Shown piece by piece: positions 12,020 through 24,450 of a DNA stretch of 64,000 bases (position 1 is its first letter; each line of letters begins with the position of its first letter). The stretch covers positions 56,170,188-56,234,187 of the forward strand of contig CM031600.1 in NCBI GenBank assembly GCA_018398815.1. Reading direction: 5' to 3'. A model generated the notes under the pieces. That model was given only the letters and a program-made list of their open reading frames with translations, ran no database searches and was not told the DNA's origin. A program made the translations under genes and the position numbers. This DNA comes from Conus ventricosus (taxonomy: Eukaryota > Mollusca > Gastropoda > Neogastropoda > Conidae).

Positions 12020-13593
12020 CTTCATCACATGCAATGCTGAAAGAGGTCCAGAGGCACAGGAGATCTTCACCTGTTTTTCTTCCACCGAGTGTTGAAAGGT
12101 GGATATCAACAATTCCATCCAGTCAAACGTCATCACCTAGTCTCACAAAGCAGCCCTAATATTGCCAAAAATAACAGTGCTACAAAGACCAACAAACAAT
12201 ATTGTTGAGAGGACAGCTTAGAGCAAGAAGTTTCTTTTCTTGTGCTAGAACAGAAAAATACGGAACTCTTTTTTGCAAATTTTTATCAAAAATTAAGGTG
12301 GCTTTGCAGAACCTGGGTGATGATCAGCACAGAGTGCATGACTTGAATCAGGCTGCTCGGAACCAAAGCGTACATTGAATTTGGAATAAAGCTAAATAAG
12401 AACACGAAATAAAAGTTGGAAACAACTGAAGTAGCCACACTGCTTCATCGTAGATCCTCCATGCAAGGAAGCTGCATTGTATATATGATAGCGCCAGAGA
12501 AGGCAATGGCCATTTGATCCTGGCAGTCCTTCACTCTCGGCTGCAGATGACCATGCTCATCATTGAGGGACTGCACCCACCTTGTTATGGAAAGGGTTAG
12601 ACAGATCACGTGAGCATGTACCACTCTCTTGTTACATTGCTTCACTTGGGAATAGGCTGCTTTATCCAGGAGAAGCAATGACGGAACACATAAAATAGAT
12701 TTATACTCAATCTGATAAAAATGTATATTCAGTCAATTTCAGCAGTTAGAGATTGATTGTAACATTCATCTATCAAAAAAACCTGTAATAAACATACAGT
12801 ACTCGGGCGAAGTGTATTCCAGAACCTAATTACATCTTTGGAGTGTTTTACTACATTGAAGAGTTGTTTCCCTTCAACCTTTTAGCTATTTCTTGCTGTC
12901 TCATATCACTTATTAAAATCCACTCAAAACCTGAATGAAGAACTAAAGTGGAGACTGAAAATTAAGGCAGATACATTAATGTTAGTCTAACTTTTGCCGC
13001 TGAGATCTCATACCTTTACTGAAAGTTAAGAGGGCGTGTGTGAGAACTCATCAAGCCAGACTCCCAGACATGTACTTACAAACCAGATTCTGTAATGCCT
13101 ACAGACTGGGTTCCTGGACTCCCTGAGACTAGCCAGCAAAAGATCAAGAATTTTCCACGTGGCCAAGTAGCGACTAATCAGCCTGACTATCGGACTGGTC
13201 ACAGCAACGGAGAGACAACCATGCACATGTCCAGCCAAAAAGCGAACGGAAAACTCCTTGGACACCAACTCAAGTTATCAAAACATATGCTCCCAACCCC
13301 TCCCAGGCTAAAGACTGGCAGAAAATGAAAGTTCAGGAAACAGTGGATATAGCAAAAGAAAACCTACGATCAAAGAAATAGCAGAACACACGCAAACCAA
13401 CAGACAGGAGCTGGGGTCACCAGAAATAAGTGGTGGACAAAGGCAAAAAGGAAAGCAAAGAGAGACATAAAAATACGTGAGCTGTGAAGAAAGAATAGGA
13501 TACCAAGAAAATCCTGAAGGCAGTCCAGAAAGGTCAACAAGGATAGTGGATAAGGTGGAAAAACACACTTTAAAGAAGTCTCGGCTGAAATGA

Positions 13594-13848
13594 TGGTTCC
13601 TGGTATCTGTTGGGATCTTTTTCACCCTCAGGTCTGTAGATGATCTTCTGCCCTCAAATTCCACTCTGGTGAGATGGGAGAAATCAGATGATCCTACATG
13701 TCCGCTCTGTTAGGGCAAACAAATGGTGGAACATGCCCTGAGTTCATGCAATGCAGCGCTAATGCAGGGAAGGTACACGCTGAGGCAAAACCAAATGCTT
13801 CAAGAGATTGCACATGTGGTTAGCACTCCAGAGGACCACTACGCCGCC
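13594..13848 (+). pseudogene. non-LTR retrotransposon relic: end of RT plus zinc-binding tail
   Basis: One plus-strand frame reads WFLVSVGIFFTLRSVDDLLP, then PTCPLC, an in-frame TAG, then GKQMVEHALSSCNAAL and GRYTLRQNQMLQEI. The layout is that of the C-terminal zinc-binding region found after the reverse transcriptase in one group of retroelement polyproteins (C-P-L-C, then H-x-L-x-S-C, then GRY-x-x-R-x-x-x-x-L). The TAG between the two metal-binding halves and the short length mark it as a dead fragment. Upstream, 13095-13590 may be more of the same element, but its frame is broken and I could not follow it. Confidence 0.65.
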
Positions 13849-14523
13849 GGAAGCCCACTATTGATGTTTTACGACAGTGTAAAGCCACATATCATGTTCT
13901 AGAACAGCTAAGACATCACTGATGAATGATACCAAACAATCTTTTAAAGCTTATAAAAAATTACTTGGTTAGATTCGTGTGATGGAAAAATACATGAACT
14001 TCGGGTATTTGTTAGATACTTATACTCCAAAAAGGTTCTGAATAAGTGCGACTGGACCAGGGTGTGGAAAGTGTGAAATACTGTTTACAAATATTTTGTG
14101 AAACTAGTCGAGAACAGACGGCAGTGTCTAACATATGCAGGAATACTATAGGTTTTCACAGTACAGAACGTTTAGTGAAATGCCCAATCTATTGTTTCAT
14201 ATCAAAAGGGCCGCTTTAACGCGACGAAGCTCAGATTTGATGTATAATATACAAAACTACATCTTCAGCTGTATGATGTAGCATCAGACAGTAGTACCCC
14301 CTCTCCACCCATCCCACACAGCATGTACTCTTACGCAGCTGCCTCTCCCCCCTCCTCTTCCAGATCGTCTATTTAGAGAGAGAGAGAGAGATGGGGGAAA
14401 GGAGGGGGGGCAAGTCTGGAACCCTTCCGTCTGAAAAAGATACGACATTGCATCCCATGGTCAAAGCTTCGTTTTGTTTTGTTTCACGTAAGGTGCAATT
14501 TATCAACTTCTCCAGTGACCATC

Positions 14524-14855
14524 ACAAGTGGCACCTGTCAGAGAGCGGTTATGTACGTCCCTTGACGTCTTCATGTAATGCCGTGTGCGTGCCTGCACCC
14601 TGTGTCACCAGTGGCATCTGTCAGGGAGCGGTTATGTACGTCCCTTGACGTTTTAATGTAATGCCGTGTGCGTGTCTGCACCCTGTGTCACAAGTGGCAT
14701 CTGTCAGGGAGCGGTTATGTACGTCCCTTGACGTTTTAATGTAATGCCGTGTGCGTGCCTGCACTCTGTGTCACAAGTGGCATCTGTCAGGGAGCGGTTA
14801 TGTGCGTCCATTGACGTTTTCATGTAATGCCGTGTGCGTGCCTGCACCTATGTCA
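14524..14855. repeat. tandem array, four 83-bp units
   Basis: The motif GCAYCTGTCAG followed by AGCGGTTATGT recurs at 14531, 14614, 14697 and 14780, an exact 83-bp period. Each unit also contains TTGACGT and ATGCCGTGTGCGTG. The copies differ at only a few positions. Confidence 0.93.
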
Positions 14856-15154
14856 ACAGAGCGCAGGTTTTCAAGGGATTGCTCCAAGGTGGTTGGTATG
14901 GCCAATGAGGTTATCATTACTGTGGGTCCCACTGGCACGTTCGGGTGTATTTTTCTTTTATATATAAGATGAATACTAAAACAAGTTGAACATCTTTTCC
15001 CACAGGGGCTATTTCATTGATCCAGCTTTCGCCACATGGGCTTCCTCAGGAATAAAACACTTAATCAAAAGTCCAATGCTTTCAACATTGATTACTCCTC
15101 AGCAGTGACAATTATCTATTTCAACACATGTGTGTTCACGCACGTGCGCGTGCA

Positions 15155-15163
15155 CGCCACACA

Positions 15164-15214
<51 letters not shown>
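15155..15214. repeat. (CA)n microsatellite
   Basis: Long CA run with a few interruptions at its left end. Confidence 0.9.
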
Positions 15215-15215
<1 letters not shown>

Positions 15216-15454
15216 CTTATTGTTGAGTAAGCAAACAGACACAAGTGGAAACTACTAACGCATCAATCGTCCAAAATAGGGATAGAGTCACAAGCCATTC
15301 CAAGCCATCAGCTCCCACTGGAGCAAAGGCCATCAACAACAATCCGCCAACGCCCTTGTCCTGGGCTGTCCTTTTCCAATTCTCTCCAGGTGTATCCTGC
15401 TGAGCTCTCTTCCTCTCTGCATCCAGGTCTCTCCTCACAAGCCATAGTGCACTA

Positions 15455-15458
<4 letters not shown>

Positions 15459-15528
<70 letters not shown>

Positions 15529-15530
15529 TG
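15459..15530. repeat. (TA)n and (GATA)n compound microsatellite
   Basis: TA dinucleotides to about 15485, followed by about ten GATA units and a short TG run. Confidence 0.9.
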
Positions 15531-15804
15531 TGTGTGTGTGTGTTCGTTCGTTCGTTCTTTGTTTTTACGTCTTTTCACCATAAGTGATATTAGACCAAGG
15601 TGTGCGTGAGTGAGTGCATTCTGTCTGTGAGTGTGTGAGAGTGTAAATCTGTGAGGTAATGAAAACTGTGAACACTGCATCAACAGTAAAGAGGAAAATG
15701 TTAAAGATACATATAACAAACAAAAAGCAAAATACAGAAACGTGGGTGGGTGGATGTGTCCCTCACCACTAATTTACATTGGAAGAAGAAGGGGAAAAAA
15801 AAAA

Positions 15805-16540
15805 AAAAAATTACAGGAATGACCTGATGGGGGGTGTGAATTAGGGATTCAGCAATTTGTAGTAAAACCTTTGTGTCATGTAATAAATCTTCTATGTTTT
15901 CCTCCGAAACATTCTTTGCTGAGACTGAATCAGGTAGAAAACATCGGAGACTTTTACAATGAAATAAAATGTGATTAACTGTGATTTGTGCACCACACAT
16001 GCAATATACATTTTTGGAGAATTTTGTTTTTAAAGCGTTAATTTTTAGGCGGAAAAAAAAAGGGAAGTGACAAGTCTAGAATAATATAACGGTGCATTTG
16101 ATAACTTCCTTGATACAATTTCCAACGGAACTGCAGCTGTATTTTGTGTTAGAGTCTTTTCATCATAACGTCTGCTAAATCTTTTCCATGCTGTTGTTTC
16201 TAGCAGCCTGTAATTTTCATGTAGAGACAAAGGAAGTGTCATGTCTACAGTCTTCTCTAAACCTTTTGCACCTCTTTTAGCAGCTCTGTCGGCCATTTCG
16301 TTTCCATTTATGTTACAGTGCGAAGGCACCCAACAAAACTCAATGACTGTGCCATTAGCCGACAAACAATGTAATAAATAATGAATTTCGTACACAAGGT
16401 CAGGCCGTGTATCGGTACTGAAGGAGTTCAGTGAACATAAAACCGATTTAGAATCCACCATATCACAGTTTTAAATACTGTCATTGGAATGTTCACCAAG
16501 AATTCTAAGCAAGCATGATGGCTGTCAATTCGGCTGTAAA
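15805..16540 (-). pseudogene. LINE relic: RNase H domain and zinc-binding tail
   Basis: The minus strand encodes AELTAIMLA at about 16530, then frame-shifted LEFLVNIP, MVDSKSVLCSLNSF, VIEFCWVPSHCNINGNEMAD and DRAAKRGA. This is a retroelement RNase H domain with its E, D and H...N-E-M-A-D signatures. A second frame (15805-16000) carries VCGAQITVNHILFHC, the C/H-rich tail that follows the domain in I-group LINEs. At least two frameshifts separate the parts. No reverse transcriptase is present; upstream the relic is replaced by microsatellites and a SINE. Confidence 0.78.
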
Positions 16541-16565
16541 ATTGACAGTTTTTGCCAATGTAGAA

Positions 16566-16568
<3 letters not shown>

Positions 16569-16608
<40 letters not shown>

Positions 16609-16618
16609 TATGTATGTA

Positions 16619-16664
<46 letters not shown>

Positions 16665-16699
16665 TCTTCTTCTTCTTCTTCTTTCTTCTTCTTCTCCTT
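16569..16699. repeat. (TG)n, (CT)n and (CTT)n compound microsatellite
   Basis: Three runs follow one another. The CTT part is, on the minus strand, a GAA-rich extension of the A-rich tail of the neighbouring SINE. Confidence 0.9.
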
Positions 16700-17515
16700 T
16701 GTTTTTGTACCATCTTCTGCGCCATCTCAGAGGCAGTGCACCCAAGCCGCTCACTCCGATCCTCCGTCCAAAGCCACAGCCTGGCCCGGCCCGCCGCAGC
16801 CCGGCACTGGCAATCCACAGGGGAGCAGTCAATGTCAAGTCATCAACAGGCAACCCACCGGTGGAGATACTACACTGCTGCCGAGTCACTTCGGTGGTGT
16901 ACAGTGGTGCCTCTTCTGATCCAACGTACGCAGGACACCACTACTAAGCCCCTACTGACGACAATAAGTGCTTAGTCGTGGAGCCGACGTGAGTGAGCTC
17001 TCCCTCCGTAGGGCGCCACCACGACCGTCCAGACGACGCCCCCACGAAACTGCCGATACCGGTGACCCCGATGGAATCGAACCAAGGCCACAGACGTGGA
17101 GAAGATATTGAAAACATGAGAGCAGAGCATGAAGGGCTACACAATTTGAGACCTTTTTTTTAAATGTTGATCGATGAGAATAAGGATGATGAAGATGATG
17201 TGCTACGGATTTCCGGTCTCAGACTGCATGACGGGGCTGTACTCTCGTTTACTGTCATAATATATCCAGGCATCAACCGGGCCTGAGAGTCTACAGACAC
17301 CTGCAGTGTTGGTCAGGAAATTTGAGCAACCTCTCAGAGACGCATGTATTAAACGGATGAAACTCAAACTGCATGGTCCCAGTCTTCCAACTCAGCCCGT
17401 AGCAAACTCAGCTCTGGGTAGAGCCAGCCGGGGCAGAAAAATCCCAAACGACTCTGATGGGAATCGAACCTACGACCTCCCAGCGGGTCGCGACCCGACC
17501 AACTTCCACCGCCAA
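16700..17515 (-). mobile_element. tRNA-headed SINE, copy 1
   Basis: Minus-strand copy of an approximately 0.8 kb element that also occurs at 56128-56875 and 59251-60110. Its 5' head, near 17500 downwards, contains the pol III B box GGTTCGATTCC, followed by a long unique body and an A-rich tail merging into GAA repeats. Shared body landmarks include (minus-strand sense) the string coding MTRQQCS, and (plus-strand sense) GGCACTGGCAATCCACAGG and CTGCAGTGTTGGTCAGG. It lies directly upstream of the RNase H LINE relic. Confidence 0.82.
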
Positions 17516-18955
17516 CAACGGCTTCTTCTTCTTCTTCTGCTTTTAACTTGATAATCACGCTTTGTTCCTTTTCGGAGCAAGGACAAAATCCATATAGTTC
17601 CTTGTCATTTCCAGGGTTTGGATCCTTCTTTCTGGATCCAGTATCAGGGTCTATGTATGACACGTATACAGGAAGATGGAATATACCAGCCACGCAAGAG
17701 GGTTCGTGTTACACGAGGAAGTTACTCTCCATCAATACAGATTTCAGTCTGGACTGCGCTGATGTTGTCTTCGCTTTCCTTGAGGGATTTCTGGTTTTGA
17801 TCCGTCATTGCTAATGATGAATCCCTGGTAATGAACTGTTGAATAGTTCCTACGCTCTGTCCTGGATAGACAGTAGTGACGGATGTGCAGCGGCTGGCCA
17901 TCAACTAGGTCGTCTTTGAGTCTGCACTGATTTACATACCACAATTTGTGATGTTTCATTCTGCTTTCAACAGGCTTTTCGCGCTCTTGTTCACTGTCTG
18001 CCAGGCCATTACTATCACCTGCCCACGTGCGAAGCGAGGGTTCGTAATAGTTCGTCCTCAGTAATGACTGTGATGACATGATTTGGAGTGCATCAGTAAT
18101 GACTGTGATGACATGATTTGGAGTGCATCAGTTGTGACACGTGTTCCACAATATGTTGAAATGTTGTGGCATGCCCTTCGCAACAAACAAACAGTCAAAG
18201 AAACAATCAATAAAACAAACAAACAAACAAACACAAACAAAAGCTTATCGATGATAGTGTATTATTGAAGACTATTTATTTTGACCATTGATAAATAAAG
18301 ACTTGAGCGAGTTAAAGACCTGACCGTTGTGAAGACATAGAAGGGGACATGTAAAGCCAGTTCTGGCTATAATTGCTAAAGGCAATTGTCCTACAACCTA
18401 TAACCTAAACCTAAAAACTCGCAACCTACACAGAGTTCGAATGTCCGACAGTGTCTGGCAGGAGACACTATTGGCCCAATGGAGAAACGTCTGGCACAAC
18501 CTGATTACATAATCCAGCGACTGCAATGATTCTAACACAAGCGGCCTGTGCAGTACTTGGTCACGCCAGGTGCTGTCTTGGGAAGTGGTTCCTTAGGCCT
18601 AGTTCATGAGCGGCCCCCCCACCCCGGCCCGCTTTCCTTCTATCCCAACACTTTTCACACATTAGTCTATTCCCAGAACATCCACAGTATCAAGCAAGAA
18701 TAAGCTTTAGATCACACAATGAAGATTCAATACACCGTCGGCATCTTCCGTTACTACTTAAAAAAAAAATCATACAAATAGGACGTTTGGGCATGGGTTA
18801 TTTCCAAAGTGTTCAGTACACAGTAAACACTTCTTACTTCTAGTTTATCTATTTAACAGTTATTTTCTTAACTCGTTTTTGTTTGGTTGGTTGGTTTTGT
18901 TTTATTTTATTTTATTTTAATTTTTGACTGTGCTACCTACATTGATGAAAATGAT

Positions 18956-18958
<3 letters not shown>
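17516..18958. other. intergenic, no supported gene
   Basis: Contains a minus-strand open frame (17744-18079, 111 codons) with no recognisable family or splice context, and a 35-bp duplication listed separately. Nothing else stands out. Confidence 0.5.
18059..18128. repeat. two tandem copies of a 35-bp unit
   Basis: CAGTAATGACTGTGATGACA begins at 18059 and again at 18094; the two 35-bp copies are identical. Confidence 0.95.
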
Positions 18959-19037
<79 letters not shown>

Positions 19038-19050
19038 GGGGGGGGGGGGG
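18959..19050. repeat. (TG)n followed by poly-G
   Basis: About 76 bases of TG repeat ending in a short G run. Confidence 0.95.
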
Positions 19051-19401
19051 AGATGCAGACTGGTGTACAGGGTAGGTATGCCTCACACGTCAGCCTATAG
19101 GCGAAAGTGATCAGAATAGGCTAGGTGGGGGGCGGAGATAAGGGCGAAGGGGGGGGGGGGGGGGGAGGACATGCAGGGTTCCCCACGCGCAATTCATTGA
19201 TTAAAGTGATCAGGGTAGGCTATGTGGGGTGGGAATGGGAAGTTGGGGGTGGGGGGAACAGCAAGACGAAAGAAACAGTGCAGGTAGGCCTATGCTCCAC
19301 TCAGCAGCTCATCTGAACACTTGGGGCACTCTGTGACGACGGTAGGGGGACAATTACTGTCACGGGACCAGGCAGCTTTACTATCTAATGTGTGTGGGTG
19401 T

Positions 19402-19402
<1 letters not shown>

Positions 19403-19434
<32 letters not shown>

Positions 19435-22400
19435 AGCCCGTTTGACATCACGAAAAGTCAGTGACATGGGCAAGGTTAGAATTTTTACTTTACGGACCCG
19501 TGGAGCTGGGGATTCTAAGGGGGGGGAAGGGTGGGGGGGGGGCGTAGGGGGGGGAATGGAACGGGTGGGGGGGAGAGGGGTGGGGGTGAGACAGTTTAAG
19601 AGTTGGGGAAAATCGCTAATATCGCTGGGGTTGCATTTGTGTTTTTACTTGGGGGGACGGGTTGGGAGGGGGGCGAGAGGGGGAGGGAGTCAGACATGGC
19701 ACGGGAAACCCTTTTAGAAAGAGGGTGGTGGTGGTATAGGGGTGGGGGGGACCCCGTATGGGGGGATAGTTTGTATTGACCGTGGGGGGAAAGAGGGGTG
19801 GAGGTGGGGAAGGCGGTAACGGGCTCAGCCCTTGTCTTGGCGGTTTTTTTGGCGGGTAAAATTCCCCGCTTTAAAACGTGTTCCGTTAAATGAAAATTGA
19901 AAAGTACGTGCGTTGAATTGAAAAAAACACTGAAAACTATTATACTTAAATTGGCAATTTTTAAATTTTTTTTTTCCAACCAATAGTTTTTTGTTTCTTT
20001 CCCGTGTGGACAAAGATTTTGTGTTCATTCCGGTTTAATCAATCCATTTTGTGCGCCCCATCATACGAATGTACATGTTTGATAGCCGTGAAGGTCCAAA
20101 CCCCAATCACCCTCTCGGAAAAGGGGAAAATTGGCCTACGTACGGCATTGCGTTACAAATAAATTTCGCCCTCTTTCGGGGACGACCCTTGGAAATCTTA
20201 CGACAGAAAGAAGAGGAATCAAAAAAGCTCCTGAAACCAAAAAAAAAAAGGAAAAAAAGCCCAGTGAAAAAAAGTTTTGCCCGGAAAAAAAAACCCGAAG
20301 CGCAAGAACGCCTGAAAAAAAAGGTGGGTTTGACTAATTATTTTTAATTGTCTGTTAATTTTTTTTTTTTTTTTAATTTGTGCAGAAAGTGTTTTGAGGA
20401 AAAGATGAATCGGCCCCTTTTTAAAACGGAACTGTGGGGCCGCGGGGTTTAGCACAAAGATGTCGGAATGTCATTGCCCAAGACTTTCAAAAGTCCCCTT
20501 TGCATAAAAACGGACTGATTTGCTCCAAAATGAACTGACGATGGTTTTTGTGGGGTTTAGGGAAAAAAAAAAACCCGTTCAGTTCTCTCTCGAGTGCTCT
20601 CCCCTCTTTTTCCTCTCTTTCCAACACACGGGCCCTGATGCGTCTCTCCACCCCCCCTTTTTTTCCATCTTAGCCCGGGTTATTCATCTCTTATAATCTC
20701 AGTAAAGGGGGGGTTGTCTACTAAAAAAGTGCGTTTGACATTGAAGTTATGGAAGAAAGGGGTTAAGGCTGTTAAAGGGGGGTTTTTTATTAATTTTTTA
20801 TTTTTAGTTTAAAAAATATCGTTCTTTTCCCTAGTCAAGGGATGAAGGGTTAATTTGCGATTCATTGCAAAAACAGAGATCTGATCCCTGATTATTCAGG
20901 ATTTCAATAAAGCCCCTCGCACATCGTATAGTTCAAAATTAACATGTGTTTTTGTTAAAGGGGCTTTCATAGCCGCTTTATAAAAGAAAGACTCTCTAAA
21001 ACGTGTCCTGCCAGGGGGCAAAGCGGTAAAGGGCCAGAGAGAGGTGGCCAGGGCACTCCCCTTTGAGGGACCTGAAGAAGAGGTCAGTGTCAAGTGGTGC
21101 TTCACACACATTTCCCCAGCAGATGGGTGATGGCAGGTAAAACCTAGTTGCGGGGACGACCGTGGTTCAGGGCCTTCCTCGGTGATCGGCGAAGGCAGTT
21201 GTGGTGAATGGGAAATTAGGCTTATCAGTGTCCGCTCAGGAGTACCCCAAGGTTCAGTTGGGGCCCCAGCTTTGTTTCTGGCTTATCAATGATTTACCGG
21301 AGAAACTCAACTACTGACCCGGGTTTGCGATGACATGCTGCCTACCGCCTCTTGTACAGCCTTGCCAAAAGCGTTGCAACAAAACCCCCAACATTTGGAA
21401 AGCTGGGAGCGAAACTGGGACTGGCTTTCCATCCCGGGGGGAAATGTCAGTTTTGCTGTCACCCGCAAAAGAATACGGGTTTGACTCCATCTGCACGAGA
21501 AAAATTGGTAAAAAACCCCCCGCTGCCAATATCTTGGGGTCACCATCTGTAAAAAAATTTGAAAATGGGACCAGCACACAACTCCCTCGGGGCCAAAACC
21601 AATAAGACCCCCGGGTTTTCAGGCGAAAAAATTAAGATCGTTCCACCCTAAAGAAACCCCCTTACAAGTTTTTGGGCCGACCTATCCTGGAAAAAACGCT
21701 TGCACTGTGTGGGGTCCCTCCCGCAGCGAAACATCGAGAAAATTTAGGCCCTACAAAAGGAGGGCCGCTCGGTTTGTTTGAACAGGTATCAAAACATCAA
21801 GGTCACCGCAATGTAAAAAGGCGGGGTGGCCCTCCCCTTCAGAACGCAGGAAAAAGGCAAGGCTGGCGATGCTTCGCAAATTTGTGTGGCGGGCTGTGCC
21901 CCATATGTAAGGACAAGTTGCCACCCTCCCCAGCAGAGAAGAGGCACAAAGCAGTCCCCCATACAGTGCAGGGCAAAATACCGACAACATGCATTTTTCC
22001 CCAAAACTTCGGATTGGGGAACGACCTGCAAGAGATGAGGAGGCACCCCGGCGCCTTTGGGGCAGGGGGGTTCCCCCCAACTAAACTGAAATGAAAATTT
22101 AGTTGATAGTATAAAGGATTAGGGGCGACACCCATCCCATCCTTCCTTACACTTTTGTGATTTAATTTTTTTTTGGGGGGGGTTCACCTCAGGGGAATTT
22201 GGCACTAGTTGGGGCCTGTTCCGGATTGGAAAAAAAAGTGTACCCGCTGATAAAAAACCCCATAGGTAGGTATCCTCCTGTCATTTAAAAATTTGTTGCC
22301 CTTGTTTTTTCACATTTTAGGGGCTCTATCTTTTTATCCTGGCCTTTTCTAACTCGCACAACCTCCATAGTACGGCATAATAATCAGCTTGTTGATTGGG

Positions 22401-22770
22401 GCCCCAATTGGATGATGATGATGATGACTCCCAAAAGATGTGGGGATAGGCGATGGAATGCTGCCGGATTAGGGTTACTGTGGCCGGAATACCTGCTTTT
22501 GAGGGCGGGCTGGGGGCACCCCCTTTTGGGTTTTGGGTGAAAAATTTTGTGGACCATAGAGTGGACTTTGCGCGCTCCTGAGTGGTTCTCCCGTACTCTG
22601 ACCCAAAAATAAAAAACAAAAAAATTTTTTTCTCGGCTTGGGGGATTCGATACCCGGTTTGGTACTTGATATATTATTTTCACATTTTGAAAAGGGAAAA
22701 AAAACGTTAACAATGGGGTTTTGAAAAAAAAAGATTTGAATGGGGGGGGGGGGGGGGGGGGGGGGGGGGG
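19403..22770. other. second corrupted block bounded by poly-G tracts
   Basis: From the 31-base G tract at 19403-19433 to the 29-base G tract at 22742-22770 the sequence has the same homopolymer-smeared texture as the LTR element. Outside these tracts it looks normal. A LINE reverse transcriptase can still be traced within it, with frequent frame changes. Confidence 0.7.
20990..22095 (+). pseudogene. non-LTR retrotransposon RT fragment, many frameshifts
   Basis: Across several plus-strand frames the order of RT motifs is intact: SGVPQGSV (21236-21259) and a following INDLPEKL, VCDDM at the catalytic Y/FADD position (about 21329), LESWERNW, LAFHPGGKCQF (thumb region), KYLGVTI-like at about 21530, then CTVWGPSRSE and RRAARFV near 21700-21775. 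This is the RT palm-thumb and C-terminal region of a CR1/Jockey-type LINE. The frames change every 50-150 bases at homopolymers, so the copy may be more intact in reality than it appears here. Confidence 0.72.
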
Positions 22771-23538
22771 TGCTGTCAGCTGTGTGATGTGTGCATCGCT
22801 GGGACATCCTATATAACTATATAATAAATTTATAGGTTAATTCAAATCATTTTTTGTTACATCTTAAAGAAACATGCACATCTAAAAATGATAATTTGGA
22901 ATAAGACAAACTATTTTTAGGAACATAAAACCTGGGACACCGCCAGCATACGTAACAGTCCTCAGAAAATTTTTTTTTTATATCACTAGCCCACAACCAA
23001 CCATTAACTTAATTTAAAAATTACAAATATATGCTGTAATAATATATTAAAAATCCCAGTAGTTGAATCCTGACGGATCACTCTTTTTAGTGAAATACCA
23101 TTATTTTAAAAAAAGGTGTTACAGTGTTTTGTGGGACAGCATTGGCAGAAGACAGGCGAAAGACTCAACAAAAACAGAAACAGAACACTCATAACACAAA
23201 AACTTTTTGGGTTTTGGGCTATTTAATAAAGCAAGATAAAAAAACAATGATATGTTTTAAAAATTTTAACATTCTGATGGCTTTAGAGATGAGGCACAGA
23301 TGAGCATGTGATAAGACAAATGTTTTCATCAAGAATAAAATGAGAAACTGTGTATCACACCCCACACCCCACACACACACCCACACACACACACGAAAAA
23401 AAAAAAAAAAAAACAAGGACACAATATGAAAAAACATGCACAGAAAAATGAATGAGGATTGTCAGTCTTGTTTGAAGTGTCTTTAAAAAAAAAAAAGGTT
23501 GCATGTGTCACTGTTGACGCCTCCAAAATGTGACGTCC
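22771..23538. other. intergenic, no supported gene
   Basis: Normal AT-rich sequence with a short CA/A-rich repeat at 23358-23413. No coding signal recognised. Confidence 0.5.
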
Positions 23539-24339
23539 TCACGAGGCACCAGTATATTCCATCGTTTGCAGGGAACACATATGGTGGTTCGCGGCTTTGA
23601 GGAACTTGACTTTGATTTCAAGTTCATCTGATTCAAGACCTGCAAACCATTAAAAATGAACAATGTCAACAAATAGAAAATAAAAGTTAAAACTCTAATA
23701 ATAGTGATTTAAACAGTTATTACTATGTAGATCTTATTGAGTTTTAATAGAAAGGACACAAGTTCTCTGAAACACCTCTTACCAAAATGGGTAAATGTAT
23801 TAACTGATCAAGTCGTCCCATGTTTCACCCTGATGCTTTGGCCTGAAACTTACACTTCCAACTCAAAGAAAGACTATCAAATTATATCAAGATTATGAGA
23901 AGTGCATTTAAAAATAGTACCACACTTAGTATTGCTTCGTCTGATGAATAATGCTATCAATTGCAAATACAGGACATGTGATTTTGTAGGACTTACTGTC
24001 CCATGAATCACAAAGCAGCTATAAAATCAGTTGTCTTTATTAAAAATCCAGACTGTGTTTCAAACATTGATTATATTACTAGAATAATTTTAAATACAAT
24101 CAGGTTTAAAAACAATCAGGTAAACTGAAGTACAATTCACTGTTGAAATATTGCTAACGATCCGAGTAAACATTAAAAATTGCAAGATTTGTGTTTCGTT
24201 TGCGCCACGGGGACACGCTTCAAACATTTTAGAATGGTTTGCCAGCATGAATGATGAGTATTTACTACTTTATACTGTAACAAAATGATATACTAAACAG
24301 TGAAGAATATAAAAGAACTACCTCAGGCACAGAGACCAT
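23539..24339 (-). CDS. tentative small three-exon gene, function unknown
   Basis: A minus-strand model with consistent phase can be drawn. Exon 1 is 24339-24322 (ATG, MVSVPE, donor GTAGTT). Exon 2 is a 22-nt microexon, 24018-23997 (acceptor TTTTATAG, donor GTAAGT). Exon 3 is 23639-23539 (acceptor TTTGCAG, stop TGA at 23541-23539). The product would be about 47 residues, containing LLCDSWDS and SDELEIKVKFLKAANHHM. I do not recognise it. An alternative frame through exon 1 is also open upstream (EVRNCTLKGDARSDVRVLHE ... LSEWSLCL) and continues open across exons 2 and 3, but it has no start codon. Splice phases and a promoter-like cluster just upstream support a gene; the shortness and ambiguous frame argue for caution. 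Confidence 0.28.
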
Positions 24340-24450
24340 TCAGAAAGAAGTACTTTGAAGATTTCTTTGCCCAGGTGACTTGCGCCTCGATGTATCTCGT
24401 GTAATACACGGACATCGGAACGGGCATCCCCCTTTAAGGTGCAATTTCTC

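Larger units (their letters stand above)
10124..13593. other. intergenic, no supported gene
   Basis: Clean, AT-rich sequence. A minus-strand open frame at 12445-12678 (77 codons) has no family resemblance I recognise. An AATAAA at about 11478 could be a plus-strand polyadenylation signal, but no exon upstream of it is convincing. Two poly-G tracts are listed separately. Confidence 0.5.

Noticed and set aside
12445..12678. 77-codon minus-strand open frame as a terminal exon
   Set aside because: No family resemblance, no partner exon and no clear polyadenylation context.
14524..14855. CRISPR-like array
   Set aside because: Whole 83-bp units are repeated, with no unique spacers, and the genome is animal.
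16428..16975. Several overlapping frames encoding Cys/Val and Leu/Ser repeats
   Set aside because: They are translations of TG, CT and CTT microsatellites plus SINE sequence.
17744..18079. 111-codon minus-strand open frame
   Set aside because: No recognisable domain or splice context; it overlaps a tandem 35-bp duplication.
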